From positions 6,421,501 through 6,485,500 of the forward strand of contig NZ_CP104578.1 of NCBI RefSeq assembly GCF_036826855.1: a stretch of 64,000 nucleotides of DNA. Reading direction: 5' to 3'. The translations under genes were made by a program, and so were the position numbers. This stretch comes from Streptomyces sp. SJL17-4 (GTDB lineage: Bacteria; Actinomycetota; Actinomycetes; Streptomycetales; Streptomycetaceae). Under the pieces are notes generated by a model, which worked only from the letters and a program-made list of their open reading frames with translations, did not search any database and was not told the DNA's origin. Shown one piece after another: positions 13,289-21,338 of this stretch; position 1 is the first letter of the stretch; each line of letters starts with the position of its first letter.

Positions 13289-14305
13289 TCATGACCCGGT
13301 TCGGGAGTACGCGCCGATGACCGTCGCCCGGCAGGTGGCCGGATCGCCCCAGGCGTTCCTCAGGGGGCGGGCCTTGCGGAGCCAGAGCGACAGGTCCAGC
13401 TCCTCCGTGTAGCCGACCGCGCCGTGGATCTGGAGCGCGGTCCGCGCTGCCGCGTACCCGGCCTCGCCCGTGGCCACCTTGGCCGCGGCCAGGTCCCCGG
13501 GCGTCATCGTCACCGCCGCCCCGAACAGCAGCGGCCGCGCGAACTCCAGGGCCAGCAGGGTGTCCGCCAGGCGGTGCTTGACCGCCTGGAACGCGCCGAT
13601 CGGGGTGCCGAACTGCGCGCGCTGCCGGGCGTACGCCACCGTCCGGTCCAGCAGCGCCAGGCCCACGCCCAGTGACTGCGCGGCCGTCGCCAGCATCGCC
13701 CAGCGCCGGGCCTGCCCCGCCGCGACGGTCACCGCGGGGCCCTCGGCGAGCAGTTCCCCGCCGGGCGCGGGGCGGGCGAGCCGCCGCGCGGGGTCGGCGG
13801 AGACCCGGACCGGGCCGTGGCCGGGCGCCCGCCACAGTTCCTCCCCGCGGACGACGAGCACCGTGTCCGCCCGGTCGGCGTCCAGGGCGTACGGGACGGT
13901 GTGCCGTACGGTCTCCACCCCGGCGATCGTCAGCGTCGCCGTCCGCTCGCCCGACGCCAGCCCCGGCAGGAGCCGCTTCGCAGGGCCCGGCTCGCCCAGC
14001 CGCGCCAGCTCCCCCAGGAGGACCGCCGTCGCGACCGTCTCCACCGCCGGGCCGGGCACCGCGTGACGGCCCAACTCCACGAAGGCGTGCGCGAGTTCGA
14101 CCGGCAACAGGCCCAGTCCCTCGTACTCCTCCGGGATGGCGAGCGCGCTCACCCCCGCCTCCGCCAGCCGTCCCCACAGCGCCCGCCCCGGGCCGGGGTC
14201 CCCGCCCGCCCAGGCCCGTACGGCTGCCGGGGTGTCCGCGGCGGTGAGCATCGCGTCCAGGGAACGGGCGAAGGCGCGCTGTTCGTCGGTCGGCAGGAAG
14301 GTCAT
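13289..14305 (-). CDS. Acyl-CoA dehydrogenase, FadE33/FadE32-like subunit
   Basis: 338 residues. The ACAD fold is visible as AIPEEYEGLGLLPVELAHAF, then GVGLALLDRTVAYARQRAQF, GAFQAVKHRLAD and QIHGAVGYTEELDLSLWLRK. The middle region is short and diverged, typical of one partner in the alpha2beta2 heteromeric dehydrogenases of steroid catabolism, where only one subunit type is fully catalytic. ATG 14305 overlaps the stop of the upstream FadE31-like gene (ATGA), so the two are made in equal amounts. Role: desaturation of an acyl-CoA from the steroid C/D rings (inference from cluster). Confidence 0.8.
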   Translation of the reverse strand: MTFLPTDEQRAFARSLDAMLTAADTPAAVRAWAGGDPGPGRALWGRLAEAGVSALAIPEEYEGLGLLPVELAHAFVELGRHAVPGPAVETVATAVLLGELARLGEPGPAKRLLPGLASGERTATLTIAGVETVRHTVPYALDADRADTVLVVRGEELWRAPGHGPVRVSADPARRLARPAPGGELLAEGPAVTVAAGQARRWAMLATAAQSLGVGLALLDRTVAYARQRAQFGTPIGAFQAVKHRLADTLLALEFARPLLFGAAVTMTPGDLAAAKVATGEAGYAAARTALQIHGAVGYTEELDLSLWLRKARPLRNAWGDPATCRATVIGAYSRTGS

Positions 14306-15438
14306 CAGCGGCGCCCCTTCGGGAGGCCGAGCAGTCGCTCGGCGATGATGTCGCGCTGGATCTCGTTGGTGCCCGCGTAGAGGGGGCCCGCGAGGGAGAA
14401 GACGTACCCCTCCGCCCACGCGCCGTCCGTCAGCTCGCCGTCCGCGCCCAGGAGGTCCAGCGCCGTCTCGTGCAGCGCCAGGTCGTACTCCGACCAGAAC
14501 ACCTTGTTGAGGCTGGACTCGGCGCCCGTCGGGAGCCGGGCCGCCGCGCCCGCCGTGAACAGCTGGTACGCCCGCGCCCCGATGACCGCGTCCGCCACCC
14601 GGTCCCGCAGCGCCGAGTCCGCCGGCTCGCCCTCCGTCTCCCAGAGCCGTACGAGCCGGTCGGCGGCGGCGAGGAAACGGCCGGGGGAGCGGAGCATCAG
14701 GCCGCGCTCGTTGCCCGTCGTGGACATCGCGATGCGCCAGCCCTGGCCCGGCTCCCCGATCACGTCCTCGTCCGGGACGAACACCCCGTCGAGGAACAGC
14801 TCGGCGAAGGCCGGCTTCCCGTCGAGCCGGCCGATGGGCCGGACGGTCACCCCCGGCGCCCGCAGGTCGAACATGAGGTAGGTGAGGCCCCGGTGGGGCC
14901 GGTCCGCGTCGGGATCGCTGCGGAAGATCCCGAAGGCCCGGTCGGCGAAGGCGGCCCGGGAGGACCAGGTCTTCTGCCCGGAGAGCAGCCAGCCGCCGTC
15001 CGTGCGGACCGCGCGGGAGGTGAGGGACGCCAGGTCGGAGCCGGCCTCGGGCTCGGACCAGGCCTGCGCCCAGATCGTCTCCCCGGTCGCCATCGACGGC
15101 AGGACCCGGGCCCGCTGCTCCGCCGTCCCGTGGTCGAAGAGGGTGGGCGCGAGGAGCTGGACGCCGTTCTGCGAGACCCGGCCGGGCGCCCCCGCCGCCC
15201 AGTACTCCTCCTCGAAGAGCAGCCACCGGGCGAGGCCGACGCCCCGGCCCCCGTACGCCTCCGGCCACGAGACCACCGACCAGCGGGCGGCGGCCAGTTC
15301 GGCCTCCCAGGCACGGTGGGCGGCGAAGCCCTCGGCCGTCTCCAGGGAAGGCAGCGGCTCGGCGGGGACGTGCTCCCGCAGCCACTCCCGGGCCTCCGCC
15401 CGGAAGGCCTCCTCGGTCCGCGTGTACGAGAGATCCAT
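14305..15438 (-). CDS. Acyl-CoA dehydrogenase, FadE31-like
   Basis: 377 residues, the usual length of FadE31. Blocks: WPEAYGGRGVGLARWLLFEE, WAQAWSEPEAGSDLASLTSR, GWLLSGQKTWSSRAAFADRA (flavin-binding beta domain) and the C-terminal LYAGTNEIQRDIIAERLLGL. The Gly/Ala-rich ASEPEAGSDL loop contacts FAD. First gene of a two-gene minus-strand unit, divergent from the FadE30-like gene across a KstR2-type operator. In mycobacteria FadE31/32/33 act late in degradation of methylhexahydroindanedione propionate (HIP). Confidence 0.85.
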   Translation of the reverse strand: MDLSYTRTEEAFRAEAREWLREHVPAEPLPSLETAEGFAAHRAWEAELAAARWSVVSWPEAYGGRGVGLARWLLFEEEYWAAGAPGRVSQNGVQLLAPTLFDHGTAEQRARVLPSMATGETIWAQAWSEPEAGSDLASLTSRAVRTDGGWLLSGQKTWSSRAAFADRAFGIFRSDPDADRPHRGLTYLMFDLRAPGVTVRPIGRLDGKPAFAELFLDGVFVPDEDVIGEPGQGWRIAMSTTGNERGLMLRSPGRFLAAADRLVRLWETEGEPADSALRDRVADAVIGARAYQLFTAGAAARLPTGAESSLNKVFWSEYDLALHETALDLLGADGELTDGAWAEGYVFSLAGPLYAGTNEIQRDIIAERLLGLPKGRR

Positions 15439-15462
15439 CGGTCACCCCGCCCTCACCCGTTC

Positions 15463-15480
15463 CCTAACAAGTGTTTGGTA
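15463..15480. promoter_or_regulatory. KstR2-type operator, copy 1
   Basis: Core AACAAGTGTTTGGT (15466-15479) in the divergent FadE31/FadE30 promoter. Its complement, ACCAAACACTTGTT, differs at only two positions from the site at 25692-25705. Both fit the published mycobacterial KstR2 pattern AnCAAGnnCTTGnT with minor change. Confidence 0.65.
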
Positions 15481-15495
15481 GGTTAACGTACGGCC

Positions 15496-16632
15496 ATGAG
15501 CAGCGTCGAGGAGTTCCGGGCGGAGATACGGGGCTGGCTGAAGACCCACCTCAGCGGATCCTTCGCCGCCCTCAAGGGGCGCGGCGGACCCGGCCGCGAG
15601 CACGAGGCCTTCACCGAACGCCTCGCCTGGGAGCGGCACCTGGCCGCCCACGGCTGGACCTGCGTCGGCTGGCCGAAGGAGCACGGCGGGCGCGGCGCGA
15701 GCGTCGAGGAGCAGATCGCCTTCCACGAGGAGTACGCCCTCGCCGACGCCCCCGCCCGCGTCAACCACATCGGCGAACAGCTCCTCGGCCCCACTCTCAT
15801 CGACCATGGCACCGAGGAGCAGAAGGCCCGCTTCCTGCCCCCGATCCGCGCCGCCCGGGAACTCTGGTGCCAGGGCTACAGCGAACCCGGCGCCGGCTCC
15901 GACCTCGCCGCCGTCCGCACCCGCGCCGCCCTGGAGGACGGCCGGTGGGTGGTGAACGGGCAGAAGATCTGGACCTCCCTCGCCCACGAGTCCCAGTGGT
16001 GCTTCGTCCTGGCCAGGACGGAGCCGGGATCCCGCCGCCACGCCGGGCTCTCGTACCTGCTGGTGCCGTTGGACCAGCCGGGAGTGGACATCCGGCCCAT
16101 CGTCCAGCTCACCGGCACCAGCGAGTTCAACGAGGTCTTCTTCGACGGGGCCGTCACCGACGCCGCGCACGTCGTCGGCGCACCCGGCGACGGCTGGCGG
16201 ATCGCCATGGCCACCCTCGGCTACGAACGCGGCGTGTCCACCCTCGGCCAGCAGGTCGGCTTCCGCCGTGAACTCGACGCCCTCGTCGCCCTCGCCCGCC
16301 GCAACGGCGCCGCCGCCGACCCCGACATCCGCGACCGCCTCACCCGCGCCTGGACCGGCCTCGAAGCCATGCGCGCCGGCGCGTTGCGCGGCACCGACCC
16401 CTCCGCCGCCAAGCTGTACTGGTCCCACTGGCACCGCGACCTCGGCGAACTCGCCCTGGAGGTGCGCGGCCCCGCCGCCACGCTGGCCGCCGGAGCCCCG
16501 TACGAACTCGACGACTGGCAGCGGCTGTTCCTCTTCTCCCGCGCCGACACCGTCTACGCCGGGTCCAGCGAGATCCAGCGGAACATCATCGCCGAGCGGG
16601 TGCTCGGCCTCCCGAAGGAGCCGCGCCCATGA
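15496..16632 (+). CDS. fadE30: Acyl-CoA dehydrogenase, FadE30-like
   Basis: 378 residues. Landmarks: GWPKEHGGRGASVEEQIAFH, WCQGYSEPGAGSDLAAVRTR, WVVNGQKIWTSLAHESQW, and the C-terminal VYAGSSEIQRNIIAERVLGL. It heads an operon (FadE30, IpdF, KstR2, FadA6) whose order matches Rv3560c-Rv3559c-Rv3557c-Rv3556c of Mycobacterium tuberculosis. FadE30 there introduces the double bond into the HIP-CoA propionate side chain. No ribosome site precedes ATG 15496, and the operator lies 17 bases upstream, so the message may be leaderless. Symbol given by synteny. Confidence 0.82.
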   Translation: MSSVEEFRAEIRGWLKTHLSGSFAALKGRGGPGREHEAFTERLAWERHLAAHGWTCVGWPKEHGGRGASVEEQIAFHEEYALADAPARVNHIGEQLLGPTLIDHGTEEQKARFLPPIRAARELWCQGYSEPGAGSDLAAVRTRAALEDGRWVVNGQKIWTSLAHESQWCFVLARTEPGSRRHAGLSYLLVPLDQPGVDIRPIVQLTGTSEFNEVFFDGAVTDAAHVVGAPGDGWRIAMATLGYERGVSTLGQQVGFRRELDALVALARRNGAAADPDIRDRLTRAWTGLEAMRAGALRGTDPSAAKLYWSHWHRDLGELALEVRGPAATLAAGAPYELDDWQRLFLFSRADTVYAGSSEIQRNIIAERVLGLPKEPRP

Positions 16633-17444
16633 CCCGTACCCCTCCGCCCCCCTACGTGCGGGGCCACGGGCTCCTCGCCGGCCGGACCGCGGTGATCACC
16701 GCCGCCGCCGGAGCCGGCATCGGCGGCGCCACCGCCCGCCGCTTCCTGGAGGAGGGCGCCCGCGTCCTCGTCAGCGACGCCCACACCCGGCGCCTCAAGG
16801 AGACCGAGACCGCGCTCGCCGCCGAGTTCGGCGCGGACGCGGTCGCCTCCCAGCCCTGCGACGTCACCGACGAGGCCCAGGTCCAGGCCCTCTACGACAC
16901 GGCCGTACGGCTCCACGGACGCCTGGACATCACCGTCAACAACGCCGGCCTAGGCGGCACCGCGGAGCTCGCCGACATGACCGACGAGCAGTGGAACCGG
17001 GTCCTCGACGTCACCCTCGGCGGCACCTTCCGCTGCACCCGCGCCGCCCTCCGCCACTTCCGCGACGCGGCCACCGGCGACGTCACCGGCACCGGCACCG
17101 GGGGCGTCGTCGTCAACAACGCCTCCGTCGTCGGCTGGCGCGCCCAGGCCGGCCAGGCCCACTACGCCGCCGCCAAGGCCGGCGTCATGGCCCTCACCCG
17201 CTGCGCGGCCGTGGAGGCCGCCGCGTACGGCGTCCGCGTCAACGCCGTCTCGCCGTCCCTCGCCATGCACCCCCACCTGGCCAAGGTCACCACCACCGAA
17301 CTCCTCGACGAGCTGACCGCGCGCGAGGCCTTCGGCCGGTACGCCGAGCCCTGGGAGATCGCCAACGTCATCGTGTTCCTCGCCGGGGACTACTCCTCCT
17401 ACATGACCGGCGAGACGGTCTCCGTCAGCAGCCAGCATCCGTAG
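16629..17444 (+). CDS. ipdF: SDR dehydrogenase, IpdF-like
   Basis: 271 residues. NAD(P)-binding loop TAAAGAGIGGATARRF, NNAGLGG strand, and a catalytic Tyr-Lys pair in GQAHYAAAKAGVMAL. ATG overlaps the FadE30 stop (ATGA). In mycobacteria IpdF oxidises the 5'-hydroxy-HIP-CoA formed after hydration of the FadE30 product. The position between FadE30 and KstR2 supports the same role here. The C-terminus (GETVSVSSQHP) is short, as usual for the family. Confidence 0.82.
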   Translation: MTRTPPPPYVRGHGLLAGRTAVITAAAGAGIGGATARRFLEEGARVLVSDAHTRRLKETETALAAEFGADAVASQPCDVTDEAQVQALYDTAVRLHGRLDITVNNAGLGGTAELADMTDEQWNRVLDVTLGGTFRCTRAALRHFRDAATGDVTGTGTGGVVVNNASVVGWRAQAGQAHYAAAKAGVMALTRCAAVEAAAYGVRVNAVSPSLAMHPHLAKVTTTELLDELTAREAFGRYAEPWEIANVIVFLAGDYSSYMTGETVSVSSQHP

Positions 17445-17459
17445 GACCAGAATGGACGT

Positions 17460-18113
17460 GTGCCGAACACTCCCCAGAGCTCGAGCAAGAGCTCGAGCAA
17501 GAGCTCGAGCAAGAAGAAGACCCCGGTGAGCGGCGGGCCCGAGCGGCGCCGTGAACTCCTCGACACGGCGGCCGAGGTGTTCGCCGCCCAGGGGTACAAC
17601 GCCACCACCGTCCGCAAGATCGCGGACGCCGCCGGCATGCTCGCCGGCAGCCTGTACTACCACTTCGACTCCAAGGAGTCGATGCTCGACGAGATCCTCT
17701 CCACCTTCCTCAACGAGCTGTGGGAGGGGTACGACGCCGTCCTCGACGCCGGACTCGGGCCCCGCGAGACCATCGAGGCCCTCGTCACCGAGTCCTTCCG
17801 CGAGATCGACCGGCACCGCGCCGCCGTCGCCATCTACCAGAAGGAGTCCCGGCACCTCACCGACCAGCCCCGCTTCCACTACCTCACCGACTCGCAGCGC
17901 AGGTTCGAGAAGGCCTGGCTCGGCACCCTGGAGCGCGGGGTCGCCGCCGGGGCCTTCCGCGCCGACCTGGACGTCCGCCTGACCTACCGGTTCGTCCGCG
18001 ACACCGTCTGGGTCGCCGCGTCCTGGTACCGGCCGGGCGGCCTGCACAGCCCCGAGGAGATCGCCCGCCAGTACCTGTCCATGGTCCTGGACGGAATCGC
18101 CGTACGCACGTAG
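17460..18113 (+). CDS. kstR2: TetR family regulator, KstR2-like
   Basis: 217 residues if started at GTG 17460; an in-frame GTG at 17527 (VSGGPERRREL) would give about 195, nearer the 200 of mycobacterial KstR2. The HTH reads LLDTAAEVFAAQGYNATTVR followed by KIADAAGMLAGSLYYHFDSK; the C-terminal half is the helical ligand domain. KstR2 represses the HIP operon and is released by HIP-CoA. Between the two possible starts lies a run of three 12-base repeats (AGCTCGAGCAAG, 17478-17513) coding SSSK units, which may be a recent expansion. Its targets are the two operator-like repeats at 15463 and 25692. Confidence 0.85.
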   Translation: MPNTPQSSSKSSSKSSSKKKTPVSGGPERRRELLDTAAEVFAAQGYNATTVRKIADAAGMLAGSLYYHFDSKESMLDEILSTFLNELWEGYDAVLDAGLGPRETIEALVTESFREIDRHRAAVAIYQKESRHLTDQPRFHYLTDSQRRFEKAWLGTLERGVAAGAFRADLDVRLTYRFVRDTVWVAASWYRPGGLHSPEEIARQYLSMVLDGIAVRT

Positions 18114-18142
18114 ACGCCAGGAACACACCCCGAGGAGTCGCC

Positions 18143-19300
18143 ATGCCCGAGGCCTACATCGTCGAAGCGGTCCGCACGCCCGTGGGGCGCCGAGGGGGCG
18201 GACTCTCGCCCGTCCACCCGGCCGACCTCGGCGCCCACGCCCTGAAGGCCCTCGTCATCCGGGCGGGGATCGACCCGGCCGCCGTCGACGACGTCGTCCT
18301 CGGCTGCCTCGACACCGTCGGGCCGCAGGCCGGCGACATCGCCCGCACGGCATGGCTCGCCGCGGGCCTCCCCGAGGAGGTCCCCGGGGTGACCGTCGAC
18401 CGCCAGTGCGGCTCGTCCCAGCAGGCCGTGCACTTCGCCGCCCAGGCCGTGATGTCCGGCACCCAGGACCTCGTCGTCGCCGGCGGCGTGCAGAACATGT
18501 CGATGATCCCCATCGCCTTCGCCTCCCGGCAGGCCGCCGAACCCCTCGGCCTCACCGGCGGCCCCTTCCACGGCAGCGAGGGCTGGCGCGCCCGGTACGG
18601 CGACGCGCCCGTCAACCAGTTCCACGGCGCCGAGCTGATCGCCGAGAAGTGGCGGATCACCCGCCGCGACCAGGAGGAGTTCGCCCTCCGCTCGCACCAG
18701 CGGGCGCTCCGCGCGATCGACGCGGGCCGCTTCGCACGGGAGACCGTGGCGTACGGCGACGTCACCGTCGACGAGGGGCCGCGCCGCGACACCAGCGCGG
18801 AGAAGATGGCCGGGCTCCGGCCGGTCGTCGAGGGCGGCACCATCACCGCCGCCTGCTCCTCCCAGGTCTCCGACGGGGCGGCGGCGCTGCTCCTGGCGAG
18901 CGAGCGGGCCGTACGGGAGCACGGGCTCACCCCCCGGGCCCGGATCCACCACCTCTCGGCGCGCGGCGAGGACCCCATCCGGATGCTGTCCGCGCCGATA
19001 CCGGCGACCGCCCACGCGCTCAAGAAGACCGGTCTGACCATCGACGACATCGACCTCGTCGAGATCAACGAGGCCTTCGCGCCGGTCGTCCTCGCCTGGC
19101 TCAAGGAGACCGGCGCCGACCCGGCCCGGGTCAACGTCAACGGCGGCGCGATCGCCCTGGGCCACCCGCTCGGCGCGACCGGCGCGAAACTGATGACGAC
19201 ACTCCTCCACGAACTGGAACGCACCGGAGGCCGCTACGGCCTCCAGACCATGTGCGAGGGCGGCGGCCAGGCGAACGTGACGATCATCGAAAGGCTCTGA
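18143..19300 (+). CDS. fadA6: Acetyl-CoA acyltransferase (thiolase), FadA6-like
   Basis: 385 residues, standard thiolase length. The nucleophilic Cys lies in VDRQCGSSQQAVHFA; the catalytic His in GGAIALGHPLGATGAKL; the second Cys in MCEGGGQANVTI. A GAGGAG ribosome site precedes ATG 18143. Last gene of the FadE30-IpdF-KstR2 operon. FadA6 performs a thiolytic step on beta-ketoacyl-CoA after ring opening in HIP breakdown. The last 35 bases of the gene are repeated directly after the stop codon. Confidence 0.88.
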   Translation: MPEAYIVEAVRTPVGRRGGGLSPVHPADLGAHALKALVIRAGIDPAAVDDVVLGCLDTVGPQAGDIARTAWLAAGLPEEVPGVTVDRQCGSSQQAVHFAAQAVMSGTQDLVVAGGVQNMSMIPIAFASRQAAEPLGLTGGPFHGSEGWRARYGDAPVNQFHGAELIAEKWRITRRDQEEFALRSHQRALRAIDAGRFARETVAYGDVTVDEGPRRDTSAEKMAGLRPVVEGGTITAACSSQVSDGAAALLLASERAVREHGLTPRARIHHLSARGEDPIRMLSAPIPATAHALKKTGLTIDDIDLVEINEAFAPVVLAWLKETGADPARVNVNGGAIALGHPLGATGAKLMTTLLHELERTGGRYGLQTMCEGGGQANVTIIERL

Positions 19301-19335
19301 GCCAGGCGAACGTCACGAGCGTCGAAAGGCTGTGA
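19266..19335 (+). repeat. 35-base tandem duplication of the thiolase 3' end
   Basis: 19266-19300 (gene end, TGA included) and 19301-19335 agree at 31 of 35 positions. The second copy reads QANVTSVERL and its own TGA, but in another frame and with no start, so it is a relic of slippage or gene-end duplication. Confidence 0.85.
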
Positions 19336-19438
19336 CCGGCTCGGTGATCAGTGCCGTTCCACTGTGAGGTCGCCCACGTCACACCCCGCTGGGCAGGTCT
19401 GATCCGTCCGGGCATCGGTCGGGAGGGGCGGGAAGGTT

Positions 19439-19550
19439 CCGGGGCGCACTATTGTTCCGGTAGAGACATCCGGGGCTCGTACCGCGCGTTCCGGGAAAAC
19501 AGCCGGGGCCCGTATCGCGTGTTCCGGGTAGAGCAGCCGGGGCCCGCACC
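19439..19550. repeat. Imperfect 31-34 base tandem repeats upstream of the helicase gene
   Basis: Units beginning CCGGGGC start at 19439, 19470, 19503 and 19537. Units 2 and 3 are the most alike (CCGGGGCTCGTACCGCGCGT versus CCGGGGCCCGTATCGCGTGT). Each holds a GTTCCGG element 14-18 bases in. The last unit is the left arm of the hairpin at 19535-19571. Short frames cross the repeats on both strands but look non-coding. The gap 19336-19601 holds no other feature. Confidence 0.7.
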
Positions 19551-19571
19551 GTGCAGGTGCGGGCCCCGGCT
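19535..19571. promoter_or_regulatory. Strong hairpin in the helicase leader
   Basis: AGCCGGGGCCCGCACC and its exact complement flank a five-base loop GTGCA (16-base stem). It ends 30 bases before the helicase ATG, with GAAAGG between. It has no T-run. It could be a terminator for the fadA6 operon or a cold/structure-sensed leader controlling the RNA helicase, which would be a natural self-regulatory target. Confidence 0.55.
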
Positions 19572-19601
19572 GCGCCGCGAGCACCGGCCAGAAAGGCACG
19601 C

Positions 19602-21338
19602 ATGACCCGCTCCGAACGCCCTCACAAGCGCAGCCCCCGCACCGCCCAGGCGAAGTCCACGTCACAGCCGAAGGCCTCCCGCGGAGGGCGCCGTCCCACC
19701 GCGCCCCCGCCGCCGAGCGAGTTCACGCCGCCGGAGACGGTGACGCCCGCCCTGCCCGCGGTGGCCGCCTTCGCCGACCTCGACATGCCCGAGGGCCTGC
19801 TGCGGACCCTGGGCGAGCAGGGCGTCACGGAGCCGTTCCCGATCCAGGCCGCGACCCTCCCGAACTCGCTGGCCGGCCGTGACGTGCTCGGCCGCGGGCG
19901 GACCGGCTCCGGCAAGACCCTCGCGTTCGGACTCGCGATCCTGGCCCGTTCGGCCGGCCGCCGCGCCGAGCCCGGCGCGCCGCTCGCGCTCGTCCTGGTG
20001 CCCACCCGCGAGCTCGCGCAGCAGGTGACCGACGCGCTCACCCCGTACGCCTCCGCGCTGCGGCTCCGCATCACCACCGTCGTCGGCGGCATGTCGATCA
20101 GCCGGCAGTCGTCCGCGCTGCGGCGCGGCGCCGAGATCCTCATCGCCACGCCCGGCCGGCTCCACGACCTCATCGACCGCGGCGACTGCCGCCTCGACCA
20201 GGTCGCCGTGACCGTCCTCGACGAGGCCGACCAGATGGCCGACATGGGCTTCCTGCCCCAGGTCACGAAGCTGCTGAAGCAGGTCGAGCCGGACGGGCAG
20301 CGCCTGCTGTTCTCGGCCACCCTCGACCGGAACATCGACCGTCTGGTCAAGATGTTCCTCGACGACCCGGTCGTGCACTCGGTCGACCCGTCGGCCGGCG
20401 CGGTCACCACCATGGAGCACCATGTCCTGTACGTGATGGACGAGACCGACAAGAAGGCCGTCACGCTGAAGATCGCGGCCCGCGACGGCCGGACGATCCT
20501 TTTCCTGGACACCAAGCGGTCCGTGGACCGGCTGGTCAAGCGGCTCCTCGCCAACGGCGTACGGGCCTCCGGCCTGCACGGCGGCCGCTCGCAGCCGCAG
20601 CGGAACCGGACCCTGGACCAGTTCAAGAGCGGTCAGGTCACCACGCTCGTCGCCACGAACGTGGCCGCGCGCGGCATCCACGTCGACGACCTCGACATGG
20701 TCGTCAACGTCGACCCGCCGATGGACCACAAGGACTACCTGCACCGCGGCGGCCGCACCGCCCGCGCCGGTGAGTCCGGCAGCGTGTTCACCCTGGTCCT
20801 CCCCGAGCAGAAGCGCGACATGGGCCGTCTGATGTCGAACGCGGGCATCAGCCCCCGCACGGCGCAGATCAAGTCCAGCGACGAGCAGCTCGCCGAGCTG
20901 ACCGGCGCGCGGGAGCCCTCGGGCGTCCCGGTCGTCGTCGAGACCCCGCAGCCGACCCAGCCGCGCAAGCCGGCCGGCTCCGGCTCCGGTGCCGGCGGTG
21001 GCCGTTCCGCGGGCCGGCGCCGCCGTCCCGCCCCGGCCGGAGGCACGGCCGGTACGGGCACGGGCTCGGGCCGCTCCGGAGCCACCGGCACGGCCTCGGG
21101 CCGCGCCGCGGGCTCCTCGGGCCGTACGTCGGGCTCCGCGGGCCGCACCGCCGGTTCCGCCGGTGGCTCGGGCCGCACGTCCGGCGGTGGCCGGGGCGCC
21201 GGCTCCGGCACGGGCGGCGGACGCGCTGCCGCCGCGGGCGCCGGTGCCGGTCGCGCCGGTCGTCAGGCCGCGGGCACCAGCCGTTCGCGCAGCGCCAGCA
21301 GCTCGCGGAACTCCAGGCCGAGGCCGTCCGACACGTAA
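19602..21338 (+). CDS. DEAD-box ATP-dependent RNA helicase
   Basis: 578 residues from ATG 19602. Motif I GRTGSGKT, Ia PTRELAQQV, Ib TPGRL, II VLDEADQM, III SATL, then the second RecA domain with HGGRSQPQRNR and VAARGIHVDDL and the closing HRGGRTARAG. About residues 455-578 form a Gly/Ser/Arg-rich low-complexity tail (GSGRSG, GRTSGS units), expected to bind RNA non-specifically. Related proteins act in ribosome assembly or mRNA turnover, often cold-induced. Its 3' end overlaps the opposite-strand phosphatase gene by 76 bases, so the extreme tail is encoded against that gene. Confidence 0.9.
   Translation: MTRSERPHKRSPRTAQAKSTSQPKASRGGRRPTAPPPPSEFTPPETVTPALPAVAAFADLDMPEGLLRTLGEQGVTEPFPIQAATLPNSLAGRDVLGRGRTGSGKTLAFGLAILARSAGRRAEPGAPLALVLVPTRELAQQVTDALTPYASALRLRITTVVGGMSISRQSSALRRGAEILIATPGRLHDLIDRGDCRLDQVAVTVLDEADQMADMGFLPQVTKLLKQVEPDGQRLLFSATLDRNIDRLVKMFLDDPVVHSVDPSAGAVTTMEHHVLYVMDETDKKAVTLKIAARDGRTILFLDTKRSVDRLVKRLLANGVRASGLHGGRSQPQRNRTLDQFKSGQVTTLVATNVAARGIHVDDLDMVVNVDPPMDHKDYLHRGGRTARAGESGSVFTLVLPEQKRDMGRLMSNAGISPRTAQIKSSDEQLAELTGAREPSGVPVVVETPQPTQPRKPAGSGSGAGGGRSAGRRRRPAPAGGTAGTGTGSGRSGATGTASGRAAGSSGRTSGSAGRTAGSAGGSGRTSGGGRGAGSGTGGGRAAAAGAGAGRAGRQAAGTSRSRSASSSRNSRPRPSDT

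Noticed and set aside
19351..19665. Short frames on both strands across the tandem repeats before the helicase
   Set aside because: They contain only repeat-derived sequence, no ribosome site, and opposite strands are equally open.
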